A stretch of 14,098 bases of DNA from Oscillospiraceae bacterium (GTDB lineage: Bacteria; Bacillota_A; Clostridia; Oscillospirales; Ruminococcaceae): contig JAFSHE010000258.1 in assembly GCA_017440445.1 (NCBI GenBank), forward strand, positions 1-14,098. The letters run 5' to 3'. The notes under the pieces are model-generated. The model was not told the origin of the DNA and did no database searches. It saw nothing but the letters and a program-made list of their open reading frames with translations. Made by a program: the position numbers and the translations under genes. The stretch's first letter is position 1; every line of letters starts with the position of its first letter. This document shows, piece after piece, positions 1-6,867 of the stretch.

Positions 1-516
1 CAGGCTAACATAAACGAAGCTCTTGCAGCAGCGTATAAGGACAGGGGCGTTCCGATACCCACCGTTGACGCAGATGGCAAGATAACCGCAGGAAACGAAA
101 CGGACGGTTTTGAGGACATCTACGTTGCTGTATCCGAAGATACAGAGAACAAGCCTACCGTTTCCAATGACTACGGATTCGCAAACAACTATCTCCAGAT
201 AACACTTGACGCAGCAAATGCGCTTAAGCGTGGCGATATTCCCTACGCAAATGCTTGTATCGACAAGATCGTTACAGCTTCTCAGAATCTTATGATAGAG
301 ATAGCAGACCTCGGTAATAACGAGGAGTTCATCACATTCAACAAGGGCAGATTTGAGACCCGTGAGCTTAACCTGAAGGAACGTCAGGACACTCTCGAGG
401 CAACAGACCTTGAGTCTGAGATAACACTGATGAAGACATACGAAGCGCTTTACAATGCATGCTTACAGATGTCCAGCACCATTATTCCTCAGACTATATT
501 CAACTATATCAGATAA
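1..516 (+). CDS. flgL: Flagellar hook-filament junction protein FlgL (3' part, start outside window)
   Basis: The frame is open from base 1 to TAA at 514-516 and gives 171 residues, the C-terminal part of the protein. FlgL (HAP3) joins the hook, through FlgK, to the flagellin filament outside the cell. Visible support is the flagellin-like C-terminal helix: residues around LNLKERQDTLEATDLESEITLMKTYEALYNACLQ, with the ESEIT/TYEALY pattern that flagellins and FlgL share, and an ending of the form TIFNYIR. A less conserved segment of about 60 residues before it resembles the variable outer part of FlgL. The following genes (DUF6470, fliW, csrA, fliD, fliS) match the order that follows flgL in Bacillus, which separates it from FlgK and flagellin. 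The N-terminal domain cannot be seen. Confidence 0.88.
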   Translation, partial: QANINEALAAAYKDRGVPIPTVDADGKITAGNETDGFEDIYVAVSEDTENKPTVSNDYGFANNYLQITLDAANALKRGDIPYANACIDKIVTASQNLMIEIADLGNNEEFITFNKGRFETRELNLKERQDTLEATDLESEITLMKTYEALYNACLQMSSTIIPQTIFNYIR

Positions 517-546
517 TAAGAACGGCTTTTTTAGGAGGTGTATATT

Positions 547-1167
547 ATGTCCGGTAATCTTTTACAGATAACAACAATTCCGATCTCCATAGAGATCAAG
601 ATAACAAATGCTAAATTACAGCTCCCTGATGACAGACAGCCTAAGGTAAACATCACCACTACCAATGGTCAGTATGTCATGAAGGCAGAGCCGTTAAAGC
701 TCAACATTGACACATACGAGGCAAGAAAGAGCCTCGGTCCGGGTCACATGACCGATGGCGATATAATGGCTCAGAAGGCACAGGAGGGAATGTCTATCGC
801 ATTCCAGGGTACTGCTAAGGTCGCATCAGAGGGTAACATGCTTGCAAGAGGTATGACAGCTTCTGAGATAGCTATCCAGAATGCACGTGCAGGTGCAACG
901 GTGGAAACTATCATGGAGTTCCTTCCTAAGGAGGGCGCAGATATCACTTTCGACGCAGGCAAGCTCAGCATTGATTACCAGCTCGGCGATCAGGAGTTCG
1001 ACTGGGATGTTATGAACAGACTTCCCATGGAGTTTATCCCCGGTAGCGTAGAGCTTATCGTGCGTGACAGACCCAGAGTTGAGATAGAGTATGTGGGTGG
1101 TCCTATCTACTTCCCCAGATCCTCTGATCCCGATTACGAACCGCCCGTGCTTGACACTAAGGGCTGA
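547..1167 (+). CDS. DUF6470 family protein (YviE-like), flagellar operon protein of unknown function
   Basis: A protein of 206 residues lying between flgL and fliW, the place held by yviE in B. subtilis, whose family is DUF6470. It has no signal peptide, membrane segment or known catalytic motif. The start (LLQITTIPISIEIKITNAKLQ) and the end (PRVEIEYVGGPIYFP followed by an acidic, proline-rich tail) fit that family; the middle is Ala/Gly/Met-rich and probably helical. I chose ATG 547 because AGGAGG at 533-538 lies eight bases before it; a GTG nine bases earlier is in frame but overlaps that ribosome binding site. The function is unknown; constant placement with the filament-junction and FliW/CsrA genes suggests a role in filament assembly or its control. 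Family assignment rests on synteny and general resemblance. Confidence 0.8.
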   Translation: MSGNLLQITTIPISIEIKITNAKLQLPDDRQPKVNITTTNGQYVMKAEPLKLNIDTYEARKSLGPGHMTDGDIMAQKAQEGMSIAFQGTAKVASEGNMLARGMTASEIAIQNARAGATVETIMEFLPKEGADITFDAGKLSIDYQLGDQEFDWDVMNRLPMEFIPGSVELIVRDRPRVEIEYVGGPIYFPRSSDPDYEPPVLDTKG

Positions 1168-1178
1168 TAAATTGTTAA

Positions 1179-1200
1179 GACTCGTCGGAAAGGAGAAGTC
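1179..1200 (+). promoter_or_regulatory. fliW leader with hairpin-loop GGA motifs, possible CsrA site
   Basis: The 52-base gap before fliW carries GACT (1179-1182) that can pair with AGTC (1197-1200), leaving a loop with two GGA triplets (1187-1189 and 1192-1194), the second being the AGGAG ribosome binding motif. An alternative small fold pairs AGGA with TCCT. This AGGAG lies 24 bases from ATG 1220, unusually far, with only a weak GCGGGG nearer. GGA in a hairpin loop is the known CsrA recognition feature, and csrA is the next gene but one, so autoregulation is possible. The stems are only four pairs long, so this is tentative. Confidence 0.3.
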
Positions 1201-1219
1201 CTGCTAAGCGGGGCTGAAC

Positions 1220-1657
1220 ATGGCTATGAACATTTTAACAAGAGATTTCGGTGAGATGAACATCGATGAAAGCACCATCCTTGAATTCCCCGCAGGAATC
1301 ATCGGATTTGAGGAGGTAAAGCGCTACACGCTGATAAGCCCTCTCGGTGAAGATAAGTTCCCCATGTGGCTTCAGTCGGTAGAGGCTAAGGAGCCTTGCT
1401 TCGTGGTGTACGATCCCATGGAGATGTATCCCGACTATAAGTTTGAGATATCCGACGAGGAGATGGAGCTGCTGAAGCTCAATCAGGATACTCCTTACAG
1501 ATGCCTTGCGGTGGCTATCGTTCCCGAGGATTACCGCAAGACCACGATAAATCTCAGATGCCCCATCGTTGTTAATATCAAGGAAGGCATCGCAGCTCAG
1601 ATAATCGTTTCGGAGCCTTATGACTTCAAGGTTCCCGTATATGCTGAGGAGGACTGA
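1220..1657 (+). CDS. fliW: Flagellar assembly factor FliW (CsrA antagonist)
   Basis: A protein of 145 residues, the usual FliW length, beginning with [33 protein letters not shown], a clear match to the family opening (F....I.FP.GI.GFE....Y.L). The middle has [20 protein letters not shown] and the end [19 protein letters not shown], also typical. FliW is a small cytoplasmic beta-barrel protein. In B. subtilis it binds either flagellin or CsrA; free FliW removes CsrA from flagellin mRNA, so translation follows export. Here csrA starts two bases after the fliW stop, so the two partners are almost certainly made together. The start ATG 1220 has a poorly placed ribosome binding site (see the leader entry); an ATG two codons later is the only nearby alternative. 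Confidence 0.96.
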   Translation: MAMNILTRDFGEMNIDESTILEFPAGIIGFEEVKRYTLISPLGEDKFPMWLQSVEAKEPCFVVYDPMEMYPDYKFEISDEEMELLKLNQDTPYRCLAVAIVPEDYRKTTINLRCPIVVNIKEGIAAQIIVSEPYDFKVPVYAEED

Positions 1658-1659
1658 GG

Positions 1660-1890
1660 ATGCTCGTAGTAACAAGAAAGACGGATGAGAGCCTTATCAT
1701 CTCAGACGATATTGAGATAACAGTCCTTGAAATAGCAAAGGACAAGGTGAAGATAGGCATTTCCGCACCTAAAAATGTAAAAATCATCAGAAGCGAGCTG
1801 AAGCATGCACTTCAGACTAACACTCTCGCAGCGAACAGCTCTGGCAGCGCTATTGCAGAGCTTCTGAAATCTCATAAACAGGAGGGTTAA
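1660..1890 (+). CDS. csrA: Carbon storage regulator CsrA, translational repressor
   Basis: A protein of 76 residues opening with [14 protein letters not shown], including the RNA-contacting R6 region, followed by beta strands and [15 protein letters not shown] with the second conserved RNA-binding arginine at R44. The tail after residue 48 is Ala/Ser-rich and probably helical. CsrA dimers bind GGA motifs in mRNA leaders and block ribosomes; in Gram-positive flagellar systems the main target is flagellin mRNA and FliW is the antagonist. The ribosome binding site AGGAGG (1647-1652) lies inside the end of fliW, so translation is probably coupled. The last codons hold the fliD ribosome binding site within ACAGGA (1878-1883), which matches the core CsrA target, so CsrA might also limit FliD. 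Confidence 0.97.
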   Translation: MLVVTRKTDESLIISDDIEITVLEIAKDKVKIGISAPKNVKIIRSELKHALQTNTLAANSSGSAIAELLKSHKQEG

Positions 1891-1893
1891 GTT

Positions 1894-4293
1894 ATGGCAG
1901 TAGATAACATCCGTATGGGCGGTATCAACTCCGGTTTCGACACCGAAGCGATGATCGAACAGATGATGTCCTCATACCAGACTAAGATCGACAAGCAGAG
2001 CAAGAAGCTGACCTCGCTGCAGTGGCAGCAGGAGGCATATCAGGATATTACAAAGAAGCTGACGACTTTCCAGAACAAGTATTTCGATATCCTTAACCGT
2101 GATACTTATCTGATGAGCTCCTCTACCTTCAACAAGTATAAGACTGATATCACATCCCTGACAGGAGCTAACACAACAGGTCTTACTGTTTCCACAACAG
2201 GTAATTCCATTATCGGATCGCACAAGGTAAAGGTAAGCCAGACTGCGACAGCTTCCACCGTTAAGGGTAACGCTATCGTTCCCGATAACTTCAGACTGGA
2301 CGCTGACAAGGCTCTTGAGTCTGTAAACTACACAGACGTTACCAATGATGACGGTACTACAACAAGAAAGTATGAGTTCTCCCTGAATGTTCAGGTAGGC
2401 AGCGTTACAAAGACTGTAAACTTTGCTGCTGAGGGCGCTGTTGCTGATGACGGTACAGTTGACATGGCTGCTGTTAAGCAGAATATGATGGAAAATCTCA
2501 ATACCGAGCTTCAGGCTAGCTTCGGCTACTCCGGAAGAAAGGGCGACTCCGCAACAGGCGTTGTTGACGCTGACAACGGCAACGAGTGGTTCCTTCAGGT
2601 TGAGGATAACGGTAACGGCTTTGAGTTTGTTATCGGCGGAAACGCAACAATTTCTGTTTCTGAGGGCAAGGGCAGCTTTGGACTTACAGAGCTTGCAAGC
2701 AAGCAGACAATCTCAATGGGTAGTGCGATAACAGGTGAGAATACCGTATCCATCGAGGTTGGCGGCAAGGTAAAGACAGTTACCTTTGAGGGTGTTTCCA
2801 GTACATATTACAGCACCAAGGATGAGAAGGGCAACGAGGCTATCCTCGCTGAGTACAACAAGCTGAAGGAAGCAGCTTATCGTAAGGCAAACAACCTTTC
2901 TGACACAGCTGCTATCGACAGCAAGAAGCTTGAGGATTTTGATTACTCCGACCTTCAGGCTGCAAAGGATAAGAATACCGCAGCACTCACAGCTGCTGCA
3001 AACGAAGCGTTCAAGCATGAGGGCGTTACATTCTCTATCTCTGACGCAACCATGACAGCAAAGAAGAACGGAAGCACTGCTGATTTCGCAATCAACGCTG
3101 TTGAGGGTGGTACACTGGGTCTTTCGAAGGCTAATGTTTCCAACAAGATAACATCCAAGACTACTATCGAGGATATGGGTATCAAGGCAGTTGACGGCAA
3201 GTACACCATGAAGATAAACGGTGTTGAGATATCCGTTGATGATGACGCTACAATAGATACTCTTGTAGAAGCAGTAAACAAGTCTGACGCTAATGTCAAG
3301 ATGTCCTACTCCGCACTGACAAACAGCTTCACGCTGGAGTCCAAGGAGATGGGCGGCGCAGGCGCTATTGAGATCGAGGGTACTGATTTCACTCAGGCGC
3401 TGAGTCTTACAGACGCAAGCGGCGAGGAGGTAAGCTTTACACTGGGTCACAACGCTATCGTTGAGATCGACGGCCAGGAGCTTTATCTCAACTCCAACAG
3501 CTATACTCTGGATGGAACTACATTCAGCTTCAATGAGGATGTGGCTCTCGGAGAGACCTTTACAGTAGGTATCTCCAAGAACTATGATGATGTAAAGAAG
3601 GTAATCAAGGACTTTGTCAATGATTACAACACCCTTATTGAAGAAGTATATGACTACATCGGCACAAAGCCCAAGACAGATTCCAAGGATAACCGCTATG
3701 AGCCTCTCACAGACGCTGAGAAGGAGTCCATGAGCGAGGACGAGATAAAGAACTGGGAAGAAGCAGCAAAGGTAGGACTTCTTTACAACGATACAACAGT
3801 GTCCGGAATCATGTCCAAGATGCGTACTGTTCTTTACAACGGCGTTGATGTTGACGGTGGTAAGATCGGTCTGTACAATATCGGTATCAAGACCTCTGAC
3901 GATTACGAGGATCATGGTAAGCTGGAGATAGACGAGGAAGCCTTCAACAAGATGTTTGAAGAGCATGCAGACGATATCGTTAAGCTGTTTACTGATCCTG
4001 AGCAGGGTATCATGAAGCAGATGGACGGCGTCATCGACAGTGCCGTTAAGGCAACCGGTAAGGTAGAGAACAGAGGCTCGCTTATCCGCAAGGCAGGTCT
4101 TGAGAGCGGTGCAACTGCAATCGATAATACCATCTTCAAGGAGATGGAGAGAGTGCGTGATCGTATCTATGACCTTCAGGACAGATACAGCGCACGCGAG
4201 GAGTACTGGTGGTCCGTATTTACTAATCTTGAATCTATGATGTCCGACCTTAACAGCCAGTCCGGATATATTTCATCCTACCTCGGACAGTAA
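1894..4293 (+). CDS. fliD: Flagellar hook-associated protein 2 (filament cap) FliD
   Basis: A protein of 799 residues. The N-terminal domain (about 8-105) begins with IRMGGINSGFDTEAMIEQMM and a coiled-coil run rich in Lys and Gln, as in FliD_N. The C-terminal domain (about 520-795) includes VEIDGQELYLNSNSYTLDG, a VNDYNTLIEEVYDYI helix and a final coiled coil ending SGYISSYLGQ. FliD forms the cap at the filament tip and folds exported flagellin. B. subtilis FliD has about 500 residues; the excess here is in the middle (about 150-510), Gly/Thr/Asp-rich with a helical segment around 305-380, corresponding to the surface-exposed variable domains. Start ATG 1894 has GGAGGG (1881-1886) ahead of it. 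fliS follows after 24 bases, as expected. Confidence 0.96.
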   Translation: MAVDNIRMGGINSGFDTEAMIEQMMSSYQTKIDKQSKKLTSLQWQQEAYQDITKKLTTFQNKYFDILNRDTYLMSSSTFNKYKTDITSLTGANTTGLTVSTTGNSIIGSHKVKVSQTATASTVKGNAIVPDNFRLDADKALESVNYTDVTNDDGTTTRKYEFSLNVQVGSVTKTVNFAAEGAVADDGTVDMAAVKQNMMENLNTELQASFGYSGRKGDSATGVVDADNGNEWFLQVEDNGNGFEFVIGGNATISVSEGKGSFGLTELASKQTISMGSAITGENTVSIEVGGKVKTVTFEGVSSTYYSTKDEKGNEAILAEYNKLKEAAYRKANNLSDTAAIDSKKLEDFDYSDLQAAKDKNTAALTAAANEAFKHEGVTFSISDATMTAKKNGSTADFAINAVEGGTLGLSKANVSNKITSKTTIEDMGIKAVDGKYTMKINGVEISVDDDATIDTLVEAVNKSDANVKMSYSALTNSFTLESKEMGGAGAIEIEGTDFTQALSLTDASGEEVSFTLGHNAIVEIDGQELYLNSNSYTLDGTTFSFNEDVALGETFTVGISKNYDDVKKVIKDFVNDYNTLIEEVYDYIGTKPKTDSKDNRYEPLTDAEKESMSEDEIKNWEEAAKVGLLYNDTTVSGIMSKMRTVLYNGVDVDGGKIGLYNIGIKTSDDYEDHGKLEIDEEAFNKMFEEHADDIVKLFTDPEQGIMKQMDGVIDSAVKATGKVENRGSLIRKAGLESGATAIDNTIFKEMERVRDRIYDLQDRYSAREEYWWSVFTNLESMMSDLNSQSGYISSYLGQ

Positions 4294-4317
4294 TATTGAT
4301 AAAGGTGAGAATATATA

Positions 4318-4728
4318 ATGGTAAATCCGTATTCCGCATATAAAAAGCAGTCTGTACAGACTATGACGCCTGTGGAGGTCGTCATCAAGATGTACAGCGA
4401 GATCGAAAAGCAGCTTGCTATCGCAGTTCATTCGATAGATGAAACCAAGGATATCAAAAAAGCTAACGATTCGCTTATCAGGGCGCAGGAGCTTCTCGGC
4501 GCCCTGAGAGGCGCACTTGATATGTCCGTTCCGATATCCAAGAACCTGGAGGAGCTGTATAAATTCTTCCAGCAAGAGGCTATGAAGGCAAACTTCAGGA
4601 AGGATGCAACGGAGATAAAGAAGATCATTCCTATGATAGCTGAGCTTCGTGATGCATTCACACAGATAAGCCAGATGACTAAGGAAGAGATCGAGGCTCA
4701 GGCGCAGGCAAACGCCAAGAAAAAATGA
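4318..4728 (+). CDS. fliS: Flagellin export chaperone FliS
   Basis: A protein of 136 residues, near the usual 125-135. The opening NPYSAYKKQSVQTMTPVEVVIKMYSEIEKQLAIA matches the family pattern (Y..Y....V.TAsP..Li.MLYdg....l..A), followed by ALRGALDMSVPISKNLEELYKFF, the standard L..sLD...g.ia..L..LY. segment. FliS is an all-helical cytoplasmic chaperone that wraps the C-terminal tail of flagellin and keeps it unpolymerised before type III export; in Gram-positive bacteria it also touches the FliW/CsrA circuit through flagellin. The ribosome binding site AAAGGTGAG lies shortly before ATG. The last about 25 residues are Glu/Gln/Ala/Lys-rich. The stop codon overlaps an ATG of the next reading frame (ATGA). 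Confidence 0.95.
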   Translation: MVNPYSAYKKQSVQTMTPVEVVIKMYSEIEKQLAIAVHSIDETKDIKKANDSLIRAQELLGALRGALDMSVPISKNLEELYKFFQQEAMKANFRKDATEIKKIIPMIAELRDAFTQISQMTKEEIEAQAQANAKKK

Positions 4729-4748
4729 TCCGCAAAGGGGGAGGTATT

Positions 4749-5234
4749 ATGGCAGAGATGATCGGTAGTGCGGCAGTACTGTCTATTCTCGGTGAGATAT
4801 ACGAAACACTTCAGGAGTACGAAAAGCACACTGACTCTATGATAAATGCCGACCTTGAGGTATTACAGGGCGCACTGTTCAGACGAAACGAGCTTATCGA
4901 CAGGCTTGAGGAGCTTAAACAGAATCTCGACAGCGTTATCGACCTTGAACAGCCCGAGGCACGTCAGCTTCTCAGGAGTCTTGTACGTGGCAGCTTTGTA
5001 AGCGTGCAGCTTGACGAGACACACAGGGAGATACAGCTTGTCCAGAAGAATATTACGATATGCAAGCAGCGTATCGTTGATAAGGATAAGGTGATATCTG
5101 GTCAGTTCCGTAATCAGCATATCGACTCCCGAAAGGAGCTTGAACAGCTTAAGCAGACTAAGCAGAAGATTGGCTACTACAATAGTGCAGTAGTCGGCAG
5201 GGCTACGGGGCAGTCGCTTAACAAGAACCTGTGA
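4749..5234 (+). CDS. FlgN/FliT-like flagellar export chaperone
   Basis: A soluble protein of 161 residues, almost wholly helical and coiled-coil in pattern: an N-terminal helix (LSILGEIYETLQEYEKHTDSMINADLEVLQ), RRNELIDRLEELKQNLDSV, then a long Lys/Gln-rich C-terminal coiled coil ending with KIGYYNSAVVG. This architecture fits FlgN-family chaperones, which hold FlgK and FlgL monomers for export. The place straight after fliS is the FliT (FliD chaperone) slot in Bacillus, so either client is possible. I chose ATG 4749 because AAAGGGGGAGG lies at 4734-4744; an in-frame ATG at 4725 overlaps the fliS stop but has no site ahead of it. It seems to be the last gene of the flagellar unit. Confidence 0.75.
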   Translation: MAEMIGSAAVLSILGEIYETLQEYEKHTDSMINADLEVLQGALFRRNELIDRLEELKQNLDSVIDLEQPEARQLLRSLVRGSFVSVQLDETHREIQLVQKNITICKQRIVDKDKVISGQFRNQHIDSRKELEQLKQTKQKIGYYNSAVVGRATGQSLNKNL

Positions 5235-5257
5235 TCTCCAATAGTATTACAAACCAT

Positions 5258-5375
5258 ACCGCCGAAAAGGATGCCTCCGCAGGGGGCGTTGTCGGGGTGC
5301 TGCGTTACTTGCCGCAGGCAGAGAACGTATTGCATCCGGACCAAACTAAGTCCTTGATCGGCGGTTTAATTTTTT
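5258..5375 (+). ncRNA. Multi-stem structured RNA ending in a U-run (operon-end structure or unknown ncRNA)
   Basis: Starting 24 bases after the chaperone stop, nested complementary segments are visible. P1 pairs ACCGCCG 5258-5264 with CGGCGGT 5359-5365. P2 pairs GGATGC 5269-5274 with GCATCC 5332-5337. Inside P2 are a small hairpin (5275-5278 with 5282-5285), CGTT 5287-5290 with AACG 5324-5327, and CTGCG 5300-5304 with CGCAG 5313-5317. Between P2 and P1 is GGAC 5338-5341 with GTCC 5350-5353. The 3' strand of P1 runs into TTTAATTTTTT (5365-5375), as in an intrinsic terminator. It is far more elaborate than a simple terminator. I do not recognise the family. A promoter downstream at 5522 argues against its being the leader of the EAL-HDOD gene. 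Confidence 0.55.
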
Positions 5376-5419
5376 GTGTAAATCATCAAATCACCATTTG
5401 GAAGTTGTTTGTTTTTGTG

Positions 5420-5481
5420 AAATCTGCACACATGAAGAACTAATCACTGGGTGTCAACCATAGGATTTGTTGTGCAGATTT
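5420..5481. repeat. 11-bp perfect inverted repeat in the intergenic region
   Basis: AAATCTGCACA (5420-5430) is the exact reverse complement of TGTGCAGATTT (5471-5481), separated by 40 bases. It lies between the structured RNA and the promoter of the EAL-HDOD gene, in a stretch with no convincing gene. It could fold as a hairpin in an RNA reading through, or be two half-sites for a regulator with DNA looping. The long loop and lack of an adjacent T-run make a normal terminator unlikely. Confidence 0.5.
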
Positions 5482-5521
5482 AACGAAAATGGGTTTTGTT
5501 TTTAAAACTTTTGTACAACTA

Positions 5522-5550
5522 TTGAAAAAAAGAGCATTTTATTGTATAAT
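5522..5550 (+). promoter_or_regulatory. Sigma-A type promoter for the EAL-HDOD unit
   Basis: TTGAAA (5522-5527) and TATAAT (5545-5550) are separated by exactly 17 bases, with AT-rich flanks. The predicted start near 5557 gives a leader of about 80 bases, holding a weak GTACC/GGTAC hairpin (5582-5586 with 5606-5610) and the GAAGGTGA ribosome binding site. No sigma-D (flagellar) promoter pattern is seen, so the signalling gene appears to be transcribed with housekeeping sigma, separately from the flagellar operon. Confidence 0.8.
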
Positions 5551-5637
5551 TATTAACAGAGGATCATTTTATATGATGGCTGTACCTTGCTGTAAAAATG
5601 GTGATGGTACTTTGTTTCTGGAAGGTGAATTCGACTA

Positions 5638-6852
5638 ATGGATGTATATATGGCACGTCAGCCGATATTTGATACTGAAAATCGGGTATACGGCTATGAG
5701 TTGCTGTACCGCAGCAACGGACAACAGAATACATATACAGGCACAAGCGGTGACGAGTCGACGGCTGATGTTATCACTAATGCATTCTTTGGTCTGGATA
5801 TCCGTGAGATAATCGGCGAGGGAAAGGCATTCATCAACTTCACCGGAAATCTTCTTAAGCGTGGTGTACCCAAGATGATATCGCCCGATCTCGTGGTGGT
5901 TGAAGTCCTTGAAAATCTCATGCTGGATGAGGACCTGATCGAGGCTTGTCAGGATCTGAAGGAGCGTGGATATACTATTGCCCTTGACGATTTCCAGTAC
6001 GAGCATAATTTCAGCGAGCTTTTCCAGCTTGGAGATATCGTTAAGATAGACTTCCGCACACCGCAGAAGTCTATTGAGGAAACTGCATATATCTGCCGAT
6101 ACAGCAACAAGATAATGCTTGCGGAGAAGATAGAGAGTGCGGAGGAGTACGAGTACGCAAAGCGTCTTGGTTGTACCTTCACACAGGGTTTTTATTTCGC
6201 AAGACCTACTATTATGGCTAAGGAGAGCCTTGCTCCCCTCACCATGAATTTTATGCAGATAATGCAGCTTGTTTCACAGCCCGAGCCTGAGATAAGCGAT
6301 ATCGTGGAGGTCATATCCCGTGATACAGCTATGTGTCAGCGTTTGCTCAGGTTGATAAATTCCGTTTACTTCGGTGTTAAGAACAGAGTGTCCTCCATAA
6401 GCCAGGCACTTGTGATACTCGGTCTTGACTACCTTCGTGAGTGGGTGTACCTTATGGGTATGCAGCGTATAACTCTCAATGATAATGTGGAGGTAATGCG
6501 TCTTTCGCTTATTATGGCTAAGTTCTGCCGCAGGATAGCGCAGATGATTCCTCAGGCTGTGAGAGAGGCAGATGCGTTCTATCTTATGGGACTGTTATCA
6601 ATGCTCCATAACACAGGAACACAAAATCTTGAGAAAACTCTTAGCGAGTTCCCGCTGACCGATAATATCAAAAACGGACTTATGGGCAAGGGCGGACTTT
6701 ACAGTGATGTTTTTGAGCTTGCCTATAAGTATGAAAAGGGCGACTGGGAGGCAGTTGACAGAATATCCGAGACATACGGACTAAAAAGCAGTGCTATATC
6801 CGATGCTTTCCTACAGTGTGTGAAGGAGTCGGAAAGACTGCGTATGCTTTGA
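5638..6852 (+). CDS. EAL-HDOD signalling protein (YuxH-like c-di-GMP phosphodiesterase-related)
   Basis: A cytoplasmic protein of 404 residues with two domains. Residues 1-195 are an EAL domain: VYMARQPIFD, GYELLYR in place of the EAL motif (E21), INFTGNLL, VVVEVLENL, ALDDF (D117, D118), VKIDFR (K136), LAEKIES (E163) and FTQGFYFARP (Q183). Residues about 200-400 are an HDOD domain with RDTAMCQRLLRLINSVYFGVKNRVSSISQALVILGLDYLREW. The A of EAL is L and the G after DDF is Q, but most metal and substrate residues appear present, so weak c-di-GMP hydrolysis or mere binding are both possible. HDOD domains lack HD catalysis and act in signalling. Position after the flagellar operon, in front of fkbM (15-base gap), suggests motility signalling. 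Start ATG 5638 has AAGGTG ahead of it. Confidence 0.9.
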   Translation: MDVYMARQPIFDTENRVYGYELLYRSNGQQNTYTGTSGDESTADVITNAFFGLDIREIIGEGKAFINFTGNLLKRGVPKMISPDLVVVEVLENLMLDEDLIEACQDLKERGYTIALDDFQYEHNFSELFQLGDIVKIDFRTPQKSIEETAYICRYSNKIMLAEKIESAEEYEYAKRLGCTFTQGFYFARPTIMAKESLAPLTMNFMQIMQLVSQPEPEISDIVEVISRDTAMCQRLLRLINSVYFGVKNRVSSISQALVILGLDYLREWVYLMGMQRITLNDNVEVMRLSLIMAKFCRRIAQMIPQAVREADAFYLMGLLSMLHNTGTQNLEKTLSEFPLTDNIKNGLMGKGGLYSDVFELAYKYEKGDWEAVDRISETYGLKSSAISDAFLQCVKESERLRML

Positions 6853-6867
6853 TAAAAAGAGGTTGAA

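Noticed and set aside
2713..3966. Long open frame (417 codons) on the - strand inside fliD
   Set aside because: It is fully antisense to a well-supported gene, rich in Cys and Leu in a low-complexity way, and has no ribosome binding site or family features; it results from the codon bias of fliD.
5291..5330. TPP riboswitch-like strings (CGGGGTGC ... GGCAGAGAA)
   Set aside because: The 5' half looks similar, but the conserved CTGAGA is changed and the second half (ACCTGAT...AATGCCAGCGTAGGGA type) is absent; no thiamine gene follows.
5231..5443. Short + strand frame starting at a GTG that overlaps the chaperone stop
   Set aside because: It runs through the structured RNA and U-run, lacks its own ribosome binding site, and has no protein-like pattern.
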